Assembly: GCA_021817565.1 (NCBI GenBank)
Contig: JAKAUP010000003.1
Coordinates: 186,001 to 250,000 of the forward strand
DNA length: 64,000 nucleotides
Source of the DNA: Microcaldota archaeon
GTDB lineage: Archaea; Micrarchaeota; Micrarchaeia; Micrarchaeales; Micrarchaeaceae
Direction: 5' to 3'
The notes below the pieces were generated by a model. The model worked only from the letters and a program-made list of their open reading frames with translations. It did not search any database and was not told the origin of the DNA. Numbering within the stretch: position 1 is the stretch's first letter; each line of letters starts with the position of its first letter. Shown one piece after another: positions 25,986-35,054 of the stretch. Both the position numbers and the translations under genes were made by a program.

Positions 25986-26380
25986 GGCAGATATCTTCGA
26001 GAGTTTCTAAGGGGCTTATACCGGGAAGCGTGGTCATATGCGCGGATAACACCGGGGCGAAGGCACTTCGGATAATATCAAAGAAGGGAGTTGGAGGAAC
26101 CCACAGAAAACTGAAGAACGTTGGCGTTGGGGACATAATCATAGCGAGCGTAAGAAGCGGTTCTCCGGAATACATGAAGAAGAAGGTAAGGGCCGTGATA
26201 ATAAGGCAGAGAAGCCCGATACGCAGAAAGGACGGACTTAGGGTAAGATTCGAGGACAATGCCGCCATACTCGTGAACGATGCAAACCTTGCGGTAGGCA
26301 CCGAGGTAAAGGGAGTGATGGCTAGGGAGGTATTGGAGAGGTACGTAAAGCTCGCAGGAGTTGCTTCAAGGGTAGTGTAA
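25982..26380 (+). CDS. rpl14: Ribosomal protein L14
   Basis: 132 residues, matching the family throughout (ADNTGAKALRIISKKG, RVRFEDNAAILVND). Large-subunit protein at the inter-subunit face. ATG overlaps the rps17 stop. Confidence 0.97.
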   Translation: MRQISSRVSKGLIPGSVVICADNTGAKALRIISKKGVGGTHRKLKNVGVGDIIIASVRSGSPEYMKKKVRAVIIRQRSPIRRKDGLRVRFEDNAAILVNDANLAVGTEVKGVMAREVLERYVKLAGVASRVV

Positions 26381-26743
26381 ATGATCAAGTCTTCAAAACC
26401 GAGAAAGCAGAGGAAGTTCAGGTACAACGCGCCACTGCATTTAAGGAAGCATTTCGTGCACGCCCACCTTTCGAAGGAGGCAGCAACAAAGTTAAATATC
26501 AAAAGAAGGACAATACAGGTGTCGCGCGGCGATACCGTAAAGATAATGAGTGGGTCGAGAAAGGGGAAGGCAGGAAAGGTCTCAAAGGTCGACACGGTAA
26601 GGGGATTCCTGTTCATAGATGGGATAACCAGGAAAAATGTGAGGGGACGCGAACTCCAGATACCGATAAGGCCGAACTCGGTTTACATAACAGACGTGAA
26701 CATGAACGACAAGATGCGCGCGGCGAAATTAACAAAGGGTTGA
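26381..26743 (+). CDS. rpl24: Ribosomal protein L24
   Basis: 120 residues with a KOW motif (RGDTVKIMSGSRKGKAGKV) and the archaeal/eukaryotic N-terminal extension (SKPRKQRKFRYNAPLHLRKH). It abuts rpl14 with no gap. Confidence 0.97.
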   Translation: MIKSSKPRKQRKFRYNAPLHLRKHFVHAHLSKEAATKLNIKRRTIQVSRGDTVKIMSGSRKGKAGKVSKVDTVRGFLFIDGITRKNVRGRELQIPIRPNSVYITDVNMNDKMRAAKLTKG

Positions 26744-26747
26744 TAAG

Positions 26748-27416
26748 ATGGCAAGAAAAGCTAATAAACGTCACATTAAAAGCCTGGCAGCTCCGGTTTT
26801 CTTCGGAGTGGAAAGAAAGAAAAATAAGTATGTATCGAAGCCTATTCCTGGCACGCACTCCAAGGAGAGGAGCGTTTCAGTAGAGCTTGCCCTTAAGAGG
26901 GTCGGTCTGGTTAAGAGCAGGATGGAGGCGGTACGGCTTCTAAAGGATGGTGCCGTAGCGGTAAACTCAAAAAAGATAAATAATGTGAGATACCCTGTCG
27001 GATTTTCTGACAGAGTAGAGGTTGGAAAGGAGAGCTTTGCGATAGGGATAGACAAGCACGGGGTAATTTCCATCGAGAAGGAGAAGGGAGGTGCGCAGCG
27101 CGTCATGAAGGTGGTGGGGAAGTACAAGACAAAGAATGGAGAGGTCAGGATAAGACTGCACGACGGAACCACACTTAACATCGGCTCTGAACCGAAGATA
27201 AACGATTCGGTAAGGATGGAGAAGGGAGGCGCAAAACTGATAACGCTTAGGGAAGGCAGCAGCTGCTTTGTCATTGGAGGAGTGCACGTTGGCTCTTCCG
27301 GAAAGATAGCATCCGTAAAGGAAGGCACCAGAAACACCGAGAAGTCGGTGAAGATAGAAACTGGCGACGGGAAGAGCTTTGAAACCCTCGCAAAGAACAT
27401 AATAGTTACAAGTTGA
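26748..27416 (+). CDS. rps4e: Ribosomal protein S4e
   Basis: 222 residues: S4-like domain (RVGLVKSRMEAVRLLKDGAVAV), central S4e domain, and C-terminal KOW (GGVHVGSSGKIASVKEG). Archaeal/eukaryotic family. The N-terminus HIKSLAAPVFFGVERKK is close to the standard motif. Confidence 0.96.
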   Translation: MARKANKRHIKSLAAPVFFGVERKKNKYVSKPIPGTHSKERSVSVELALKRVGLVKSRMEAVRLLKDGAVAVNSKKINNVRYPVGFSDRVEVGKESFAIGIDKHGVISIEKEKGGAQRVMKVVGKYKTKNGEVRIRLHDGTTLNIGSEPKINDSVRMEKGGAKLITLREGSSCFVIGGVHVGSSGKIASVKEGTRNTEKSVKIETGDGKSFETLAKNIIVTS

Positions 27417-27421
27417 GTCTT

Positions 27422-27940
27422 ATGGCGGATATGCGCGAGATAGTAATGGATAAGGTTGTAGTAAACATAGGCACAGGAAGCGATGTGAACGCCTACGAAA
27501 ATGCCAAAAAATTGCTCACGACGCTTACGGAGTCGAAGCCAGCCGCAGCAAAGGCGAAGAGAAGGATACCGACGTTCAAAATAGGCAAAGGCACAAAGAT
27601 AGGCGTATTTGTAACGATCAGGGGAAAACGCGCGAATGAGCTTGCAAGGCGGCTCTTCAAGACTGTGGATAATGTGATAGGAACACGCGCCATATCAGGG
27701 AATTCGGTAAACTTTGGAATCAAGGAGTATATAGACATACCAGGGCTCAAGTACGACCCCACAATAGGGATAATAGGGATGAATGTGAATGTCTCATTTA
27801 GGAGAAGGGGGGCGAGAGTCGGGCTTAGGAAGAGGCGTAATGCTCCAGTAGGCAAAAAGCATATGCTTATAAACAGAGATGAGATAAAGGAACACTTAAA
27901 AAAAGAGTTTGGAGTAGGGATATCAACAGGTGCTGAGTAA
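27422..27940 (+). CDS. rpl5: Ribosomal protein L5
   Basis: 172 residues from ATG 27422 (MADMREIVMDKVVVNIG); an upstream TTG at 27413 overlaps rps4e and is less likely. Motifs AKRRIPTFKIGKGTKIG and RRRGARVGLRKR. Binds 5S rRNA. Its stop overlaps the start of rps14 by one base. Confidence 0.96.
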   Translation: MADMREIVMDKVVVNIGTGSDVNAYENAKKLLTTLTESKPAAAKAKRRIPTFKIGKGTKIGVFVTIRGKRANELARRLFKTVDNVIGTRAISGNSVNFGIKEYIDIPGLKYDPTIGIIGMNVNVSFRRRGARVGLRKRRNAPVGKKHMLINRDEIKEHLKKEFGVGISTGAE

Positions 27941-28095
27941 TGTTACCATACGAGTATAGGTTTAAGGGTAGAGGCAAAAGGCAGTGCAGGATATGCGGAG
28001 CCAGACGAGCCCTGATAAGATCACACGACCTTTACATATGCAGAAGGTGTTTCAGGGAGGTAGCTCCGAAGATAAACTTCAAGAAGTACGGGTGA
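27940..28095 (+). CDS. rps14: Ribosomal protein S14 (zinc-binding type)
   Basis: 51 residues only, so easily missed. Four cysteines in two knuckles (CRICG and CRRC) hold zinc; the sequence starts MLPYEYRFKGRGKRQ and ends INFKKYG, as in archaeal S14. ATG shares its A with the rpl5 TAA stop. Position between L5 and S8 is canonical. Confidence 0.96.
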   Translation: MLPYEYRFKGRGKRQCRICGARRALIRSHDLYICRRCFREVAPKINFKKYG

Positions 28096-28099
28096 AAAG

Positions 28100-28483
28100 A
28101 TGGTTGACAGGTTTGCCGAGGCTATTAATACCATAAAGAATAACGAATACATAGGCAGGGAGGAGTGCACAGTATACTCGACAAACCTGATAAGGAGGTT
28201 TCTTGACATACTGAAAGAGAACGGCTACATAGAAGGGTATGAGGAGTTCAGCGAAAGATATGCAAAGAAGCTGCGCATTAAGCTTTCGAAAAGGATAAAT
28301 AACATTGGCGTAATAAAACCCAGGTATTCGATAAAGAACTCGCAGATAATAGATTTCGAACAGAGGTATATACCCAGCAAGGACTTCGGGTTGCTCGTAA
28401 TCTCTTCCCCTGAAGGGTTGACCACGAACAGATCTGCCAGGGAAAGGGGCGTCGGTGGCAAACTTATAGCTTACGTATATTGA
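28100..28483 (+). CDS. rps8: Ribosomal protein S8
   Basis: 127 residues. FAEAINTIKNNEYIGREEC start and the C-terminal STSxxG-type loop SSPEGLTTNRSARERGVGGK. Binds the central domain of 16S rRNA. Confidence 0.97.
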   Translation: MVDRFAEAINTIKNNEYIGREECTVYSTNLIRRFLDILKENGYIEGYEEFSERYAKKLRIKLSKRINNIGVIKPRYSIKNSQIIDFEQRYIPSKDFGLLVISSPEGLTTNRSARERGVGGKLIAYVY

Positions 28484-28491
28484 GGATTTTT

Positions 28492-29019
28492 ATGTCTTAC
28501 ATGCAGGTGAAGATATTAGAAGGCGTTTCCGCAAAGGTAGAGGGTTCACAGGTAGAGCTATCCGGAAAAAACGGAAAGAGCAAACGCAGGTTCAATCCCA
28601 ACCTGATACATGCGGAAGTGAAAGGAGGCATGATAGAGATATCAATAAAGGAGAACAAGAAGGTGATGGACGCGGCAGGCATGGCTGCTAAGGCGTTCGC
28701 AAAGCAGATCAGCTGCGATATGGAAGGCGTTCTGAACGGCCATGAGGTTAAGATGGAGATTGTCTATGCACATTTCCCGATGACCATAGAGACTTCTGGA
28801 AATAAGGTAATAATAAAGAACATGCTTGGGGAGCGCGCACCCAGAACCGCAAAGCTCATGGGCGACACAAAGCTGACCGTAAACGGGAAGGAGATAAAAA
28901 TAATGGGCATAAGCCTGGATGATGTGGCGCAGAGTGCAGCAAACATACGCAAGGCTTGCAAGGTAAGAAAAATAGACGAGCGAATATTCCAGGACGGCAT
29001 ATATTACTCGGAAAAATGA
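28492..29019 (+). CDS. rpl6: Ribosomal protein L6
   Basis: 175 residues from ATG 28492; ATG 28501 is possible and the TTG at 28480 overlaps rps8. Two L6 repeats (KILEGVSAKVEGSQVELSG and TIETSGNKVIIKNMLGERAPR) and the RKIDERIFQDGIYYSEK tail. Confidence 0.96.
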   Translation: MSYMQVKILEGVSAKVEGSQVELSGKNGKSKRRFNPNLIHAEVKGGMIEISIKENKKVMDAAGMAAKAFAKQISCDMEGVLNGHEVKMEIVYAHFPMTIETSGNKVIIKNMLGERAPRTAKLMGDTKLTVNGKEIKIMGISLDDVAQSAANIRKACKVRKIDERIFQDGIYYSEK

Positions 29020-29026
29020 TGGTTTT

Positions 29027-29395
29027 ATGTTGAGAAAAAAGAGTCACCCGAAATTCAGCGTTCCGAACGCGCAGGCAAAAAACAGGAAGCGCGTAAAGGA
29101 TAGATGGAGGGTGCAAAGGGGGCTTGACAACAAGAAGAGGATGAAGAAGGCCTTTATGGGAGCCGAGCCCACAATAGGGTATAGGAATCCGGAATCGGTG
29201 CGCCATGTGATGCAGAACGGCATGAGGGCCTATCTAGTGCACAGCCAGCCTGAGCTTATGGGTATGCTCAAAAACTCCGACACAGGAAAATTCGACGTGA
29301 TAATAGCAAAAGGCGTTGGAAAGGTAAAAAGAAGGCAGATAATGGAATCGGCAAAGAAAGAGGGAATAAGAGTGAGGAACGGTGGTAAAGAATGA
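29027..29395 (+). CDS. rpl32e: Ribosomal protein L32e
   Basis: 122 residues. WRVQRGLDNKKRMKKAFMG, then GYRNPESVRHV and the VGKVKRRQIMESAKKEGIRV end. Archaeal/eukaryotic family. Overlaps rpl19e by 4 nt. Confidence 0.95.
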   Translation: MLRKKSHPKFSVPNAQAKNRKRVKDRWRVQRGLDNKKRMKKAFMGAEPTIGYRNPESVRHVMQNGMRAYLVHSQPELMGMLKNSDTGKFDVIIAKGVGKVKRRQIMESAKKEGIRVRNGGKE

Positions 29396-29865
29396 GCATA
29401 GAATTCACCAAGAGGATATCAGGAAAGCTGCTTAAGAGAGGAGTCAATTCAGTAAGGATAAAGGATAGCGCGAGGGAGGATGCTGCAAAAGCGATAACTG
29501 CAGACGACGTCAGACAGCTCATAAAGAGCGGTTCGGTGTACGCAACTCCGAAAAAAAGGAATATAAGCCTAAGGGGAAAACAGAGGAACGAGAAGAAGGC
29601 GAAGGGAAGGATGAGAGGACCGGGAAGAAAACGCGGAACGTACAAGGCAAGAGTAGGAAAAACTTACCAGAAGAGAGTGCGCGCACAGCGCAGGGTGCTC
29701 AAAGAGCTGAAGGCCAATAAGACAATAACAAACGAACAATTCAAGAGGTTTTACCTGCTTGTGAAAGGAGGTGCATTTGGGAGCAAGGCGCAGCTGTTGA
29801 ACAGCATAATGAACTCGGGCGTGCAAATAGAGAACGAGCACTTCGAGAAGCTTAAACATATGTGA
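29392..29865 (+). CDS. rpl19e: Ribosomal protein L19e
   Basis: 157 residues. Long basic helix with RMRGPGRKRGTYKARVGK and the C-terminal FYLLVKGGAFGSKAQL. Archaeal/eukaryotic family. Confidence 0.95.
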   Translation: MSIEFTKRISGKLLKRGVNSVRIKDSAREDAAKAITADDVRQLIKSGSVYATPKKRNISLRGKQRNEKKAKGRMRGPGRKRGTYKARVGKTYQKRVRAQRRVLKELKANKTITNEQFKRFYLLVKGGAFGSKAQLLNSIMNSGVQIENEHFEKLKHM

Positions 29866-29867
29866 TA

Positions 29868-30407
29868 ATGATGAGAGTTTACAGAAGAAGAAGGGATATG
29901 TCGCTCACAAATTATAAGAAGAGGGTAGCTCTGGTAAAGAGCGGAGCTGAGAGGCTGGTCGTAAGGAGGACAGAGCGCAGCGTCATAATACAGGTAGTGA
30001 GATACGAAGCCGATGGAGACATGATAGTAGGGGAGACGAATGCGCGCGAGCTGAAAAAGTATGGATGGGAGAGCAGGTGCAACATACCGACCGCTTACCT
30101 ATCGGGCCTGCTCATGTCCAAGAAGATGAAAAGTGATAAGAATGAGGTTGTTTTCGACATAGGCATTTACAAACCTGTAAAGAACTCGGTTGTATTTGCT
30201 GCAGTGAAGGGATGCGTTGATGGAGGGCTTAACGTCAAGAGCAATATAGAGTTTGATGAATCGAGACTGTCCGGAAAGCATATCGCTGATTTCATGGAAG
30301 TCGCAAATGGGGACAAGGAGAGGTATCACAACCAGTTCTCAAAATACGCGGCGAGAGAAATAGAGCAGAAATTTAAAGAGGTAAGGGAAAAGATATCTAA
30401 GGAGTGA
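29868..30407 (+). CDS. rpl18: Ribosomal protein L18
   Basis: 179 residues from ATG 29868 (or 29871; the GTG at 29862 overlaps rpl19e). VRRTERSVIIQVVRYEADGD and the archaeal-type extension; SRLSGKHI and the C-terminal basic helix match. Binds 5S rRNA with L5. Confidence 0.94.
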   Translation: MMRVYRRRRDMSLTNYKKRVALVKSGAERLVVRRTERSVIIQVVRYEADGDMIVGETNARELKKYGWESRCNIPTAYLSGLLMSKKMKSDKNEVVFDIGIYKPVKNSVVFAAVKGCVDGGLNVKSNIEFDESRLSGKHIADFMEVANGDKERYHNQFSKYAAREIEQKFKEVREKISKE

Positions 30408-30411
30408 TTTT

Positions 30412-31074
30412 TTGGCGTATAGAAAAGATAGAAACAACAAGCCTGAAAGGCCCACATTCAACATAGAGGCGTGGGAGCCGGTAACAGATCTCGGAAAGGC
30501 GGTAAAGAGACATGAGATTACATCGGTGGAAGAGATATACCGGTTGGGAAAGAAGATACAGGAGGTAGAGATCGTAGACGCACTCATACCTGATCTAAAG
30601 AGCGAGATAATAGAGATAAAGAGCGTGCAGAGGATGACAAAGAACAACAGGAAGGCGAAGTTCAGGGTAACCGCGATAGTAGGGGACATGAACGGCCATG
30701 TGGGTGTTGGCGCGGCGAAGGACATAGAAGTAAAGGCGAGCATAGACAGCGCGATAAGGAACGCAAAGAAGAACATGATGCCAGTACTCCTCGGATGCGG
30801 ATCATGGCAGTGTACATGCGGGCAGAAGCACAGCCTCCCATTCTCGACAAAGGGGAAGTGCGGAAGCGTGGAGGTAATACTGAAGCCGGGACCGCGTGGG
30901 CTCGGAATCGTAGCGAGCAAATCCGTGCGCCTTACGTTGCAGCTGGCAGGAGTGAAAGACATATGGAGTTTCTCTAGGGGCCAGACAAGCACCAGGTACA
31001 ACGCCATCCTGGCTGTGATAAATGCTCTGATGAACACGCAGGAGATGAAGAACCTAGAGAGGGAAAGAGCCTGA
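30412..31074 (+). CDS. rps5: Ribosomal protein S5
   Basis: 220 residues with TTG start 30412 preceded by GGAGTGA. dsRBD-like domain (RFRVTAIVGDMNGHVGVGAAK) and PGPRGLGIVASKSV. Last gene of the cluster here: L30, L15 and secY, which normally follow, are absent and a ferredoxin gene comes next. Confidence 0.96.
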   Translation: MAYRKDRNNKPERPTFNIEAWEPVTDLGKAVKRHEITSVEEIYRLGKKIQEVEIVDALIPDLKSEIIEIKSVQRMTKNNRKAKFRVTAIVGDMNGHVGVGAAKDIEVKASIDSAIRNAKKNMMPVLLGCGSWQCTCGQKHSLPFSTKGKCGSVEVILKPGPRGLGIVASKSVRLTLQLAGVKDIWSFSRGQTSTRYNAILAVINALMNTQEMKNLERERA

Positions 31075-31149
31075 AAATGTAAATCAGGTAAGAGTACATA
31101 GGATAATGGTTATAAAAGTTGTTATCAACTGAATATCGATTGTGGTTTT

Positions 31150-31509
31150 ATGAAGGTTTACATAAACAAGCCGTTGTGCACCGGATGCCAGCACTGCAAG
31201 GATGTGTGCCCTGTGGCGGTATTCGAACTTAGAGACAGGTCTGACCCGGCAAACGTCAATGTGGACGGGGCTCCTGCAGAGATGGAATGGAAGCACGATA
31301 TTGAGAAGAACGTACTCGCAAAGTGGAAGGACGTACAAGACGGCCACAATCACTTTGCGGAGAAGAACGATGGGACAAGCGGAGGCATATCGGTCGGGGT
31401 AAATGGGGAGGCGTGCATACTCTGCCAAGCGTGCTTGATACAGTGCGAAGGAGAATGCATACACATAATAGACGACAACGAAACAGAGTACAAATCGATA
31501 TACAGCTGA
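31150..31509 (+). CDS. Ferredoxin, two [4Fe-4S] clusters with long insertion
   Basis: 119 residues. First cluster C11-x2-C-x2-C-x3-CP (CTGCQHCKDVCP), second CILCQACLIQCEGEC near 95-110. The roughly 70 residues between them are much longer than in small bacterial-type ferredoxins and contain a charged loop with many Trp/His (EMEWKHD, KWKDVQDGHNHF). Electron carrier; partner unknown. It has its own promoter region, 75 nt after rps5. Confidence 0.87.
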   Translation: MKVYINKPLCTGCQHCKDVCPVAVFELRDRSDPANVNVDGAPAEMEWKHDIEKNVLAKWKDVQDGHNHFAEKNDGTSGGISVGVNGEACILCQACLIQCEGECIHIIDDNETEYKSIYS

Positions 31510-31593
31510 TTCTTTTTTTATCGGTGGGAATGAAATTCCCGCCATGGTATTTAAACAGTGCATGACTAATTTTTACTCCTAGAGTGTTTTCAG

Positions 31594-34302
31594 ATGATAG
31601 ATAGGATAGAGCATGAGTTCGGGATAGAAGAGAGCCTATCGGTGCTAAACGAGTATGTGAGAAAATGGTTCACAGAGAATTTCAACGAGCTTACGCCTCC
31701 GCAAAGATACGCGTTCAAGTTGATAGCAGAGAGGAAGAATGTGCTGATCGCGAGTCCGACAGGCACAGGGAAGACAATGTCCGGCTTTTTATCCATACTC
31801 AGCGCACTGTTTGACAAGGCACTGGAGGGAAAGCTTGAAGAGAAGATATACTGCATATATGTATCGCCGTTGAGGTCGCTCAACAACGACGTATACAAGA
31901 ACCTGACTAGGCCGCTCGAGGGCATATACTCGCTGATACGCGAGAGCAAAGGAAAGGAGATAATAACCGACAACATAAGAAATGTGACCATAGGAGTAAG
32001 GACAGGCGATACCACACAGCAGGAAAGGAGAAAGATGTTGTCGAAACCGCCGAATATACTTGTAACAACTCCGGAAAGCCTCGCGATACTGATCAGCTCC
32101 TCGAGATTCGTTGAGAACATGAAAAGCGTGGAGTACATCGTTGTGGATGAGATACACGAATTGGCGAACAATAAGCGCGGCGCGCACCTATCGCTATCGA
32201 TAGAGCGGCTGCAGGAGATATCGGAGAAGAAGTTCGTGAGGGTGGGATTGGGAGCGACACTGCATCCGATAGAGGAGGCGGCACGCTACCTTGTCGGGAT
32301 GGAGGGCGAAAAACCAAGACAGTGCACGGTTGTAGACACTTCTGCGGTAAAGAAGATGGATGTGATAACGATAAGCCCCGTAGAGGATATGATTTACACA
32401 AAGGAGGGAAAAATAGAGGATGAGATATACAAGGAGATAGACAGGATAGTCAGCGCGTCGTCTACAACCCTCATCTTTACAAACACGAGGAGCGGGACGG
32501 AGAGGGTCGTGTTCAACATGAAAAAAAGGCTCAAATACAAGCAGGAAGAGATAGCTGCGCACCACAGCTCTCTCTCGAGGGAATCGAGGCTTGAGGTGGA
32601 AGGGCTGCTAAAACAGGGCGCGCTCAAATGCGTGGTCTCTTCGACAAGCCTTGAGCTGGGGGTAGATATAGGAACGATAGACAACGTAATACAGCTGGGG
32701 TCGCCGAAGAGCGTATCGAGAGCGATACAGAGGATAGGTAGGGCAGGGCATACCTACAACGCAATAGCAAGGGGAGAGGTGATAGTGCTGAACAGGGATG
32801 ATATGATCGAGTGCTCCGTTATGCTTGATGCAGCGCTTAAGAAACATCTCGACTCTTTCTCGGTTCCGCGGAACCCATTGGACGTGTTGGCGCAGCACAT
32901 TGTGGGGATGGCGATAGACAGGAAATGGGAGATAAAGGAGGCGTATAACGTGGTAAGACGCGCATATCCTTTCTCCACATTGCAGATGGAGGATTTTCTT
33001 TCAGTAATAGATTACCTTGCAGGGAACTATGTTGGATTAGAGAGCAGGAGAGTGTATGGGAAGATATGGTACGACAAGGATACCGGGATTATAGGGAAGA
33101 GAGGGATGTTCATACGCCCGATATACATGCTCAACGTCGGCACGATACCGGATGAGGTATCGATAGGGGTGTTTGAATCCTCCACAAAAAAGTGGGTTGG
33201 AAACATCGAGGAGGAGTTCCTTTCGAGGCTTGAAAATGGGGACATATTCGCGTTGGGGGGCAAGCTGTACATGTTTGAGAAGGCTGCAGGCACAAAATGC
33301 TATGTGAGCCAGGCGCACAGCAATACGCCCACAATTCCTCCGTGGTTCTCTGAACAGCTCCCGCTGAGCTATGAGCTTGCCCGGCTCGTAGGAAAGTTCA
33401 GAGGGGATATCTCTTCGGCGCTTGAAAATATGGAGGAGGATGAGGCGAAGAAGGTGGTCTCTTCAAAGGGCAAGCCGAAGATACCGGAGGATGCGCAGCG
33501 CATACTGGACGGCATGCCGATAAATGATTATGCGAGGACGGCCATATCAAAGTATATTACGGAACAGCTACTATTCGCCGGAATTGTCCCTACAGATAAG
33601 ATGATATTGGTTGAATACACCTATGACCAGAAATCAGAGAAGGACATACTAGTGTTCCATTCGATATTTGGGAGGAGGATAAATGACACGCTTTCTAGGC
33701 TGATTGCCATAAACTTGGGTGTGATTCTGGGGCAGGACATCTCGATAGCCATAAATGACAACGGATTCGTGGTATCGCCGGACGAGCCTGTAGAGATAAA
33801 CGAGGAAACGATAGAGACGCTGATGCGCAAGATAACCAATTCTGACATAGAGGCGGTGCTTAGGGGAAACATAAGGAATAGCGAGATGATGAGAAGGAGG
33901 TTCAGGCATGTTGCATCGAGAAGCTTCATGATATTAAGGAATTATAAGGGAAGAAGGATGCCGGTAAACAGGCAGCAGATAAGCGCGAGGCTGCTCATGA
34001 AGGCGGCTGAGGAGATAGATCCGGATTTCCCGATATTAAAGGAAACATACAGGGAGATTTTCGAAGAGGTAATGGACATAGGGAGGACAAGAGAGCTTGT
34101 CGCGAGGATAGCTGATGGCTCTGTTTCGTACAAGTTTGTGGAAACGGTCTCACCGTCCCCGTTTTCCCATACGATACTTACATTTGGACACGCAGACGTT
34201 GTGCTGATGAAGGACAGGAATGATTACCTTAGGTATCTCCATGGGCTTGTGCTCGACAGGATAGGGATAAAAAAGGGGAGAAAACACAGGGTAAAGAAAT
34301 GA
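31594..34302 (+). CDS. Lhr-family ATP-dependent helicase
   Basis: 902 residues. SF2 helicase: Walker A at 54-61 (SPTGTGKT), motif Ia VSPLRSL, motif II D185-E-I-H188, motif III GLGATLH, motif IV IFTNTRSG, motif V SSTSLELGVDIG, motif VI QRIGRAGH. A C-terminal winged helix/Lhr-core region follows. Lhr unwinds DNA and RNA:DNA hybrids and is linked to repair and replication. The next gene, a phosphoesterase, overlaps by 4 nt; the pair is conserved in many prokaryotes. Confidence 0.94.
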   Translation: MIDRIEHEFGIEESLSVLNEYVRKWFTENFNELTPPQRYAFKLIAERKNVLIASPTGTGKTMSGFLSILSALFDKALEGKLEEKIYCIYVSPLRSLNNDVYKNLTRPLEGIYSLIRESKGKEIITDNIRNVTIGVRTGDTTQQERRKMLSKPPNILVTTPESLAILISSSRFVENMKSVEYIVVDEIHELANNKRGAHLSLSIERLQEISEKKFVRVGLGATLHPIEEAARYLVGMEGEKPRQCTVVDTSAVKKMDVITISPVEDMIYTKEGKIEDEIYKEIDRIVSASSTTLIFTNTRSGTERVVFNMKKRLKYKQEEIAAHHSSLSRESRLEVEGLLKQGALKCVVSSTSLELGVDIGTIDNVIQLGSPKSVSRAIQRIGRAGHTYNAIARGEVIVLNRDDMIECSVMLDAALKKHLDSFSVPRNPLDVLAQHIVGMAIDRKWEIKEAYNVVRRAYPFSTLQMEDFLSVIDYLAGNYVGLESRRVYGKIWYDKDTGIIGKRGMFIRPIYMLNVGTIPDEVSIGVFESSTKKWVGNIEEEFLSRLENGDIFALGGKLYMFEKAAGTKCYVSQAHSNTPTIPPWFSEQLPLSYELARLVGKFRGDISSALENMEEDEAKKVVSSKGKPKIPEDAQRILDGMPINDYARTAISKYITEQLLFAGIVPTDKMILVEYTYDQKSEKDILVFHSIFGRRINDTLSRLIAINLGVILGQDISIAINDNGFVVSPDEPVEINEETIETLMRKITNSDIEAVLRGNIRNSEMMRRRFRHVASRSFMILRNYKGRRMPVNRQQISARLLMKAAEEIDPDFPILKETYREIFEEVMDIGRTRELVARIADGSVSYKFVETVSPSPFSHTILTFGHADVVLMKDRNDYLRYLHGLVLDRIGIKKGRKHRVKK

Positions 34303-35054
34303 TGCTTGGGAAAGATGTTGAGCTGATAGATGGAGAACCGATTGCTTACATACGCAGCATATGCGCGCTGGTGCTCTCTGATATGCACTTGGGCTTTGAG
34401 TCGTACAATGCGGGAAAGGGCATATTGGTTCCGAAAGTCAATCTCCGGTCGATAAAGAAGATTGTAGAAAAGGCGCTTGAAGGCAGAAGCGTATCCAAGA
34501 TAATAATAACCGGTGACATAAAGAACGACTTTTCGACGGTTGAAATCGAAGAGATAAAGGAGATAGAGGAGTTTGCGGCATTTGCCGAATCGAAAGGTCT
34601 GGAAGTTGTGCTGGTAAAGGGAAACCACGACAACTTCATAGACAAGTACAAGAATAGGCTTGGGATAAAGATACACGGAAGGTCATTCCAGGAAGGGGGA
34701 TACCTGTTCTTCCACGGCGATACTGTGCCGGCAATAAGAAAGGGGCTGAAGATGATGGTGATGGGACACGAGCATCCTGCGATATCCATAATCAGCGGGA
34801 GCGGTAGGAAAGAGTCGGTAAGGTGTTTTCTTGAGGGAAGATATAAGGGAGTAAAACTTCTGGTTATGCCTGCGGCAAGCTATTTTGCCGGATTAAGTTC
34901 TGTGACCTACGGCGAGATGCTATCCCCGGTATTCCGGAAGGTTGATGTTGGAAATATGAGGGCAATCGCGTTTGGGTATGGGAGAACGATTGATTTTGGA
35001 AAGGTGAGCATGCTTAGACTTGCAGCCCGCCGAGCCAAGGAAGAGCGACTATGA
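34299..35054 (+). CDS. Lhr-associated metallophosphoesterase
   Basis: 251 residues. Calcineurin-like motifs in order: SDMHLG, ITGDIKND, VKGNHDN, FFHGDT and MGHEHP, so the dimetal site is intact. Overlaps lhr (ATGA), implying coupled translation and a shared role in nucleic-acid processing. It overlaps the site-2 protease gene on the other strand by 41 bp at its 3' end. Confidence 0.92.
   Translation: MMLGKDVELIDGEPIAYIRSICALVLSDMHLGFESYNAGKGILVPKVNLRSIKKIVEKALEGRSVSKIIITGDIKNDFSTVEIEEIKEIEEFAAFAESKGLEVVLVKGNHDNFIDKYKNRLGIKIHGRSFQEGGYLFFHGDTVPAIRKGLKMMVMGHEHPAISIISGSGRKESVRCFLEGRYKGVKLLVMPAASYFAGLSSVTYGEMLSPVFRKVDVGNMRAIAFGYGRTIDFGKVSMLRLAARRAKEERL

Noticed and set aside
30339..31037. Long frame antisense to rps5
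   Set aside because: It covers a clear ribosomal protein and has only low-complexity hydrophobic sequence.
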